Assembly (NCBI GenBank): GCA_963942565.1
Contig: OZ012685.1
Coordinates: 55,003,823-55,067,822, forward strand
Length of the DNA stretch: 64,000 nt
Direction: 5' to 3'
Origin: Maea johnstoni
Lineage: Eukaryota > Annelida > Polychaeta > Spionida > Magelonidae
This document shows positions 12,290 to 64,000 of the stretch, in pieces (the first letter of the stretch is position 1; every line of letters starts with the position of its first letter). A program made the position numbers and the translations under genes. The notes beneath the pieces are model-generated. The model saw only the letters and a program-made list of their open reading frames with translations, had not been told where the DNA came from and searched no databases.

Positions 12290-13810
12290 ATCATAGAATC
12301 TTGCATTTTACTAGGTCAAAAGCCTTGCTGACCTCAAGAGCTGTGAGGTATAGAGGTTGTTAGGTATCCCTAGCTTCTGCAACATGCGCTGTGACTTAAA
12401 GGGCAGCCAATAGTGGGATCTTCTCTTTTGTGAATTCAAATTGCATCAATGCTTGGTCAAAGTTGATGCATTTACAAAAAACATTTTGGGATAGGTATAA
12501 TGAAGCCTATGCGAAGTGCGTCCGGCACGCGCCCTTTTTTAGTTATTAATTTGAAGTTTTCTAGGATATGAAGGATATGATGTGGTGCATTCCTAAGGTG
12601 TTCTGCTGTCAAGCCAAATTAGTCTGGGGAAGACAAGTTTAGTTTCTTGAGTGCTGCTGATGTTTCCCCGAAAGTTATCGGCTGGAATATATAGCAGGAG
12701 CCTTGATTTAGGGCCTCAGCTATAAGTACACCATCTGAAGCCACTTTCTCAAAGCTTGTTTCAAAATCATTGTTTGTGGATTGTTTGGCTAGGGTAGGGA
12801 GGTGCTTGCTTCAGACATCCTGCAGCTCATTAGTCAACGAGGTGACCTGATTATCTTAGTAGTTGGCAGGTGTGTTTGTGGTTGTTAATCAAATAAAAGA
12901 AGACCTGATCAGAACTGGATTCATGCCTTTTGCAATCTCCCTGCTGATGGATATGAGTAGAAGGAAGAAATGGAGTTTTACATTGCTTTCAACAGCTTAG
13001 GTCATATCGTGATGAGATAGAAACCTGGAACCAGGACTTTCAGTTGGAGTAGAACTGTAGACAGCCCTCCACTATGCATTGCATTTATATAGAGAGCAGG
13101 CCAACCCACTTAGGTATTCAATGGATATTCAAACTTGCGCTTGGGAGCCAGGCTTCGTAACCACAAGGCCATGACCTGGATGGAAAGCCATGGTCTAGTG
13201 GTTACAACGCCTGGCTCCAAAGCGTAAATTCACTGGTTCAAGTCTCTGCTGGGTCCCGTCAAAAGAGGGTTGGCCTGTTCGCTTTATAAAATGTGTGGCA
13301 TTGTGGAGGGCTATCTATGGTCCTTCTGCAACTGAACGACCCCTTAGAAGTATTTGTGAGGAGAAGGTAATTCCTTCCCGGTTCAGGGTTTCTATCTTGT
13401 CGCAATATGATCTAAGCTGTTGAAAGCAACATTAAAGCTCATTCCTTCCTTCCCCTGGATGGATAGAAGTAGAGCTTTGCTCGTCTGATATTTGGCCTGT
13501 TGGAGTATGTAAAGTTCTTGTGGCTGCCCCGCTTCTTGCCACTCATGGAATGCTATCCTGCTCTTCTTTAGTTTGTTTATTTCCAGTGACCATGGCTTCT
13601 CAGAAAAATTGAGATTTACAGTTACTGTTGAATAGGTTTGTTCATCAGAAGGTGCAAGTTCAGTGACATGGCGGTCATTAATGATCGTTCAAGCTACAAA
13701 CATCCTCTTTTTTGTGACCAGGTACCAGAGGCATGCAACTGGTAGAACACACCTCAAAGTCACCTTCCCTTGCAGCCCAACAGTAGAGAATATAATTCAA
13801 GGCATCTACA
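12290..13810 (-). mobile_element. Second LINE, reverse transcriptase N-terminal half, decayed
   Basis: Read leftwards: HVTELAPSDEQTYSTVTV and FSEKPWSLEINKLKKSRIAF (about 13670-13560), a 0.5-kb SINE pair, then FGLTAEHLRNAPHHILHILE (about 12620) and VPDALRIGFIIPIPK (about 12520), then LEVSKAFDLVKCK (about 12310). The PIPK motif is typical of the non-LTR RT start. It is a different family from the one at 10414-12060, with many stops. Confidence 0.82.
12958..13455. mobile_element. Head-to-head pair of tRNA-derived SINEs (family B)
   Basis: The right copy (13186-13455, +) has A box TGGTCTAGTGG, B box GGTTCAAGTCT, body and an ATTCC-rich tail. The left copy (12960-13178, -) is its inverted, diverged partner, with the tRNA-like heads about 10 bp apart. 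GGATATGAGTAG to the left and GGATAGAAGTAG to the right resemble a target duplication in the host LINE. Confidence 0.85.
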
Positions 13811-13893
13811 TGTACTATGCTATTATTACATTCTGAAATCTCTACAAATTACCGGCATATGGTTTTAAAGAATACCTGCATGTTTGAATAAAG

Positions 13894-14335
13894 TTAAAGG
13901 GGAACTTGGGGAAGAACAAATCATAGGTTTATATGAAAGTTCATGAACATAGCTCAAAATCTGTCATAAACAGGGAAGCCCTAGAGCTCTACACAACGAG
14001 AAATCTAAAATTGCAATTAGTGAATAGCACCTCATCTGAGCCAAGGCCGCCGCCATTGTGAATCTGGGTCATTACCCCCTGCTGTGGTCAGTGATATTGG
14101 ATGGCAAAAGAGCTTAGTGGTGCATAGATAAGCACAGAGCTTAAAGGGCAGGAAGTGATCTCTGCCACCCAATTGAACAAAATGGCTGCTGCCAGAGGTG
14201 AAAATGGATGGAGGTAATGTACAAAAATCTCCCCTTATTGGATCACTGAGAGAAAAAGAAGGGCAGCATCCTGTTTTTGAAGTGTATTACTTTCATATAA
14301 GCTGATATGTATGTGAGCCTCTAGGGCCCCTTTAA
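13894..14335. mobile_element. piggyBac-like MITE candidate (TTAA-AGGGG ends)
   Basis: Both ends read TTAAAGGGG (the right one inverted) and the element is 442 bp without coding capacity. TTAA duplication is the piggyBac hallmark. The inverted repeat beyond about 10 bp is weak. Confidence 0.6.
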
Positions 14336-14696
14336 AATACATCTGTGAACTTCATGTGAGAATGTAGTGTATTGTCTTAACATCATCTCTAATTTTCTAA
14401 AATGGCATGCCTTTTTATTTCAGAAAATAAGTCAAGCTAGCACGGAAAGCTTCCTAGTCATTTTTTCAAGGCCCTTGCTGTCAATCTGGACCAAAATGAG
14501 GGACCATCGTGTACCTGCAACTACAATGGCAAAAATGTACAGTATCTGGAGATTGCTGGCCAATAATCAACTCTTAAAGAGATGTATCATTTTCTATTAT
14601 TCAGTGCCATGCAGGCCAGTATATTCTTAAATAATAGTGCTAAAGAATAGGAGACAGCATTAAGACTTGATAAAAAAAGCTTAAACACGTAGTGCA

Positions 14697-16948
14697 GGGG
14701 CTTAGTCGCCTATGTGTCCAACGTGTCATTTGGACACCCAGAACACTGTTTTTTGACAGTTTGGACACCCAAAAGTTTGTCAGGATTTGCTGATGATGAC
14801 TTGTTTAGAAGATAGATGTATAAGCTGTAGTGTCACTTTTATAGTACACACAAAGCAGTAACTGGCCTAAAAAAAAGCAAAATCTGTAAATATATAGGGT
14901 TTATTATATAAGTAGTTGTATTAAAAGAGCTGTATAAAGGGGACACATGTAAGGTAAGGTTTGGGGAGATAGAGACAGACTGGTTTGAGGTGAAAGAGGG
15001 ACTTAAGCAAGGATGTTCGATGTCACCGGTGTTATTTGCGATATATCTGGCAGAGCTGGGAGATAGGTTAGTCGAAAGTGGACTCGGGGTCAAGGTTGGG
15101 GAGGTTACAATACCAGGTTTGTTCTTTGCGGACGATATGGTCGTCACAGGTCAAGGGGAAGGGGATTTAAGGGAGATGTTGAGAATGGTAGGGGAGTATG
15201 GAAGGGAATGGAAAATGCAGTTTAATTCGTCTAAGAGCAAGGTAGTAAACATAGGAAAGAAGAGCAGCAAGGACAGAAGATGGCAAGTGGGAGAGGGGCA
15301 GATACAGGAAGGGGACGTCTACTGTTTGGAGATTAAGGAGGAGGAAGAATACAAGTACTTAGGAATATGGTTCTCAGGGGTAAAGGGCATGTTCAAAATG
15401 CACGTTAAAAATGTGATCAAGAAAGCGAACAGGATAAAGGGGGTGATAAAGAATGTAACGTCAGACACATACCAAAGGGCAGGAGTAGTGACCAAACTGT
15501 GGGAAGCTCTGGCTATCCCTAGCATCTTATATGGAGTGGAGGTTTTCGACATGGCAGAGAGTGACAAGCATAAGCTAGAGATAATTGAGAGGCAAGTAGG
15601 AAGGTGGGCTATAGGGGGCGAAAAAGGGACAGGGTATGAGGCAATTTATGGAGATTTAGGTTGGGTTAGTTTCGAAAATAGAGTAATGGAGAAGAAACTG
15701 GTGTTTGCAGGCAGGGTAGCATCGCTGGAGCGGGAGAGGTGGGCTAGGCAAGCATGGAACATGGCAGAAGAAAAGGGATTACCATGGATGGGCATAATAA
15801 ATGTAATGACCGAGGAGGTGGGGCTGGAGGGAGAAAGTTTAAGATTAGGCCGAAATACATGGAAAATGGAAGTGAAGTCAGCAGTAACAGAAAGGGATAA
15901 GCGGAAGTGGCAAGAGGGGATGAGAAATAAGAGCACGTTAGAAAAATACAGAAGTAAGGAAGAAAAGAAATTTGAGGAGTGGTTAGACAGAGAAGAAGGC
16001 AGAACGGTCTTCAACATCAGAGCAGGATCACTAGGTCTGAGGAATAGGACAGGGAGGACAGTTCAAGATAAAACTTGCCAGAAATGCACAGAAGGGGAGG
16101 TCGAAAACGAACAACATGTAGTGCTTAAATGTCAAGCATACAGAGTAGAGAGAAACAGAATGTTGGGGAAGGTAAGGCGAATATGGGGGGAAGAAAGATG
16201 GGAAGTTTGGGGGGGCAAAGAAGAAGGAGAACAACTGAAGGAGATAGTGGGTTTAGTCGGGGAGCCATCAGAAGAACTAGCAAGGACAGTGGGAGATGGG
16301 GTGAGGAAGATGATGAAAAAGAGAGAAGAGGAGAAGCGATAGGGGTGTGCCTGTAAACATATATGTTATGTTCCTTTTATCTAACACAGTTGTTGATTCA
16401 GACTAAACGATAAAGGGGAAGAGAGTCGATGGTGTAAGGGAGAGGCACCGAAACAGGTAGGCACGGAGGACACAGGAGGAGAGACGAAGTGGAGCTTTAC
16501 TGTTTATTGTTCGGTTATTGATATAATAAATTAACACAGTTTGTGTGTGGGGTTTGAGGTTTGTTGAGGGGTTCTCCTTTTTGTGGGGTTGAATATATGT
16601 GTAAGACAAGAAGACAAGGAAGAAACGGACCAAAGACTTGGTAGGATATATGTACAGGACGGGAGTACAGGGGGGGTACTGACCGGATGCAGGATGCACG
16701 ACAATAGTACGGGGGGAGAGGGAACAGAGAGGTAAAAAAGGCCCGGGGGTGACGAGTGGCCTGGGTGGTAGGGGAGACCTCCGTAGGTCCTCCTTCGGGA
16801 GTCGACCCCGTGGGAACAATGCGGTTACGGATCTCTAACAACAACAACAACAACAACAAAATGTAATTTGTACTATCACACTTTGGACACGCAAAAGTCT
16901 ATGAAACCTCTATTTGGACACCCTATTTCCCAATTTTGGCTAAGACCA
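14697..16948 (-). mobile_element. MITE family II copy, split by a LINE insertion
   Basis: The outer parts 14697-14916 and 16861-16948 align, inverted, with the 307-bp repeats at 37077 and 45477 (shared GGACACCCAGAACACTG, GCAGTAACTGGCC and CTTTGGACACGCAAAAG). The two halves meet at the same point of the repeat, so the LINE between them landed in this copy. Confidence 0.85.
14917..16860 (+). mobile_element. 5'-truncated LINE with a 450-codon open reading frame
   Basis: Open frame from about 14990 to 16342. Reverse transcriptase motifs are KQGCSMSPVLF, GLFFADDMVVTG and EYKYLGIWF. After the RT comes a long thumb/C-terminal part with a CCHC knuckle (CQKCTEGEVENEQHVVLKC). The frame opens upstream of 14990 with related sequence (ETDWFEVKEGLKQGC), so the annotated start is a truncation point and not a true initiator. 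An untranslated tail of about 500 bp ends in (CAA)n at 16838-16860. The open frame suggests recent insertion. I cannot name the clade. Confidence 0.92.
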
Positions 16949-16965
16949 TGACGTAGTGTGACAGT

Positions 16966-17750
16966 TTTGATTTTATCACTGACCGGTATGGGGGTAGCAT
17001 TTTTTTTTTTTTTTTTGTCATTTCTATGGCATTTTATGACCTCTTTGTACAGATGTGGCTTAAAGCCATCATTCATGCTTACATGCTCAAGCTTATTTTT
17101 GAGAGGGATAAGATTAGAATTTTGTTTGAATAGTTAATTTAAAAGACAGCGATAGATATTTAATATTAACTTTTTTCCATTTTTCAGAAATAAGATTCAA
17201 AGCAATTTTACAAGGCCAAAGGCAAGTTTTCCTAGGGCTTGCCATTTGCAGTTAAATAAAATCTGGGTTTCCCCTCCATGCAGCCAATTAAGGTTCATTC
17301 CTTGAAAACTATTCCAAACTTATTTGTTCCAAACTGCTTTATATAATTGGGATAGTTCTAATAGAATTGAAGTGTTCTCCAACATTCTTAAAAATTAAAT
17401 TTGAGCTCTAATTGAAATTTATAACTGAACTTCATTGAGGTTGTAGCATGCCATGGATTTTGAATTGTCTTTAACTTGGTCAAGGTTACCAATCAGATGT
17501 TATATTAAATTCGAATATAAATCCTAAAGATTGTTTTTTTTACTATTCACTTTGCCTTGTAATCAAGAATACTTCATTGGTTTAACATGCAAGAGTTTTA
17601 TTTTCTTTAACCAGAGATGCCATGGAGATATGTCATTTTTAGATACATTTTTAAACAATTATGATATAAAATGTCAACTGACAGGAAATGGCGTTACTTG
17701 TTATTGTGTTGCGAATTATGTCCTTAATTTTGCCCCTGCGCAGCTGGTAC
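16966..17750. other. Non-coding gap
   Basis: AT-rich, with a T18 run at 16999-17016. No gene or shared repeat was seen. Confidence 0.5.
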
Positions 17751-17823
17751 GCCTCTATAGCTCAGTGGTTAGAGCACTGGTCTTGTAAACCAGGGGTCGA
17801 GAGTTCAAATCTCTCTAGGGGCT
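17751..17823 (+). tRNA. tRNA-Thr (anticodon UGU)
   Basis: A complete 73-nt cloverleaf. The acceptor GCCTCTA pairs with TAGGGGC (one G-T pair). The D arm is GCTC/GAGC with loop AGTGGTTA, the anticodon stem CTGGT/ACCAG encloses loop CTTGTAA (anticodon TGT), and the T arm is GAGAG/CTCTC with loop TTCAAAT. There is no intron, the discriminator is T, and CCA is not encoded. T runs at 17835-17838 and 17840-17844 fit RNA polymerase III termination. Confidence 0.97.
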
Positions 17824-17834
17824 GCGCGTGGGAA

Positions 17835-17844
17835 TTTTATTTTT
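17835..17844 (+). terminator. Pol III terminator of tRNA-Thr
   Basis: TTTT then TTTTT lie 12-21 nt after the tRNA 3' end, the usual position for polymerase III release. Confidence 0.7.
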
Positions 17845-17944
17845 GGTCTTTAGAAAGAAATAGAAAACACTATTGCTTTTATCACTTCAATTTGATTTAT
17901 TTTTCATTTGGAATTGACTAACATCATAAAAAAACCCGTGTTTG

Positions 17945-18167
17945 GTCTGCATGTGTTATGGAGGTAAGTCAATGACGTCACATCAAAATGGACACGAAAG
18001 CGAGACTGCGCACTGATCTTCATCCGGGACATTAGAAAGAACTTTTGTAATGGCGGTCTAGGTGGCGACTAATATGAGAAAAAATTATAAAAAATATTAG
18101 CTAACATATTTACTCTTAAGGAACAGGAATAAGAGAATATATTTAGATGTAACTAAAGATTATAATC
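17945..18167 (+). promoter_or_regulatory. ANKHD1: Presumed ANKHD1 promoter and 5' UTR
   Basis: This segment separates the tRNA gene from the ANKHD1 start codon. It holds the CRE octamer, an ATGGCGG core at 18049-18055 resembling YY1 sites near TATA-less starts, and an in-frame stop at 18150. No TATA box is obvious and the transcription start is not resolved. Confidence 0.45.
17973..17980 (+). promoter_or_regulatory. Full palindromic CRE (TGACGTCA)
   Basis: A perfect 8-bp CREB/ATF site 188 bp before the ANKHD1 start codon. CREs within about 200 bp of a start are typical of functional sites. It would be a proximal promoter element of ANKHD1, but factor binding cannot be shown from sequence. 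Confidence 0.55.
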
Positions 18168-62487
<44,320 letters not shown>

Positions 62488-64000
62488 TGGAGCGACCTGC
62501 TGATGCTGCTGTTCCCGATGATGAGCGAATGTGACTGTTGCCATGGCGACCAGTTGTTCTTAAAGCTTGCAAGCTTGTGTAGTCAGTAATTATGTAGTTA
62601 AAACCTGATCTGTCACCATTTTGATTTCTGCACAGACGGTGTAGAAGGCGAGCTGAGTTTGACCTTGAATTGACCTCCCATAATTGATGACCTCTTTGCT
62701 TCCTTTTCAACATTGACTTGAGGATTCAAGCTCTTGCTTTCCCAGTAAGGAATTAAATATGTGATATACATGTGTACGAGTATATCAATATGAATAAAGA
62801 AAATTTTCCCACATGAAAAGAAGTGTTGCATTTTTTTGTATAGCATGTTTTCCAGCTTCACCCATGTCAGTGTGCTACTAGAAATACAAAAATACAGCTC
62901 GCTAGGCCTACTGTTGAGGAAGATCGCCTTTATCTGAAGGCTATTCCAGAAATTCCCCTAGTTGAAAAATACAACATATTTACATAAAAGTGAATGGTGT
63001 TGACAAACACGCTAGACTTAATCCCTGTTATTTATGAGCACATTATTTTGGTATTCTTATTTACAACCCAATGAATTTCAATAGATTCCTATTTAATATC
63101 TCTTACACCATGAGAATAAATTGAACAACCACTCTCTTGAGATCAAATTATTTTCTAGATTATTGTGAGCTTGGTGTTCTTTCTCCATGTCTTAAAATAT
63201 TAGACTACTGCTATTGCTTAACTTGGAAATTTGCTTTTCATCCATGTAACAAGTGCTCCTCTAGGATAGAATATCACAGAATTGCTATTGGCTGGCATAG
63301 TTGCATTAAATTCTAGCAAAAATTGGAGATATACTAAACAAAGCAATATTTTGTTTTGAGAAAAGGTAAATGATAAAATGTAAAGTGCATGTGAAATAGC
63401 ATATGTGAATAATACCTGTATTTTACATTGAATGAAAAATACCTTATAACTACATCAACACAATCATATGCTAATCTTGCTTGGTTTCTCGAAGAAGTGG
63501 CTTTCAGAGGGCCTTCGAAATAAGATAATACCACAAACCTTTTGGCAAAATGTCTAATATTGCCTTTGATAATTTGAGGTTTCTGCCATGTTTTATGTAT
63601 CATTTGATAAATTTAAGAAGTGAAAGTGAATTCAGGTAAAATGGTTAACATATTTTGTCATTTTACAAATGAGGGAACTGTTTTCCTATGTGGACAAAGC
63701 TCACAGGTGTATCTGTGGAAATAAAGTGCTAAAGATCAATGGACAAAGAACACAAATTCTGAAAATATTGGTCCCTCTACTTTGTCGCAAATGACCTCTC
63801 ACCAATCAAAAGTAATATTCAAATATAATGAATGCACCAATGAAAGACAGCAATCCAGGGATATATTTGAGTTAAGGTTGATGTTCCTTGTAGAGGATGT
63901 TTTACTTTAAGCAATTAGGCTCAATTTTGACTTATTATTGAAAAACAGGATTTATACAAGCAATCATTTTAAGAAATTCACATAAGTAAAATAGTTTAAA
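62488..64000 (+). other. ANKHD1 3' UTR and downstream sequence
   Basis: AT-rich non-coding sequence. AATAAA hexamers occur at 62793 and 63720. I see no further gene, and in particular no 4E-BP motif such as that of EIF4EBP3, which lies next to ANKHD1 in mammals. Confidence 0.6.
62793..62798 (+). terminator. ANKHD1: ANKHD1 poly(A) signal candidate (AATAAA)
   Basis: A canonical hexamer 306 nt after the stop codon in AT-rich sequence. A second AATAAA at 63720-63725 could give a longer 3' UTR. Which one is used is unknown. Confidence 0.5.

Noticed and set aside
62488-64000. A downstream EIF4EBP3-like gene, as fused to ANKHD1 in mammals
   Set aside because: No 4E-binding motif or other conserved exon is visible on either strand in the remaining 1.5 kb.

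Overview
The window is animal nuclear DNA: GT-AG introns, a nuclear-type tRNA gene, LINEs, tRNA-derived SINEs, short DNA transposons with terminal inverted repeats, and many AT-rich microsatellites. The main protein resembles vertebrate ANKHD1/ANKRD17 and insect MASK about equally, and the transposon mix suits a marine invertebrate. An echinoderm or another non-vertebrate deuterostome is my best guess, with low confidence.

One host protein-coding gene dominates: an ANKHD1/ANKRD17/MASK orthologue on the + strand, start codon 18168, stop codon ending 62487. I place 29 coding exons. Their phases all agree and they sum to 9396 nt (3131 residues). The order is an acidic N-terminus, 15 ankyrin repeats, a long Gln-rich and acidic linker, 10 more ankyrin repeats, a basic coiled segment, a Ser-rich segment, one KH domain with a GRGG loop, and a long low-complexity tail.

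Upstream, 1-17750 holds no host protein gene that I can support. It contains a pogo/Tc1-like MITE (3512-3956), tRNA-derived SINEs, a broken Ty3/Gypsy-like pol fossil followed by a TatD-type nuclease (about 4843-8085), a 160-bp palindrome (8660-8823), several nested LINE fragments (9530-13810), a head-to-head SINE pair (12958-13455), a piggyBac-like MITE candidate (13894-14335) and a LINE with a 450-codon open reading frame (14917-16860) inserted into an older repeat. A complete tRNA-Thr(UGU) gene (17751-17823) and a perfect CRE octamer (17973-17980) lie just before the ANKHD1 start codon.

The introns, above all the 14.2-kb intron 1, are filled with several MITE families. One clan ends in GTCTTAGCC-type inverted repeats and has well over a dozen copies. 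Another is flanked by TTAA, as piggyBac elements are. Three hAT-like elements carry 8-bp target duplications (two perfect, one 7/8). Intron 2 also holds a minisatellite of about 1.6 kb with higher-order structure. After the stop codon there is an AT-rich 3' UTR with poly(A) signals and no further gene.
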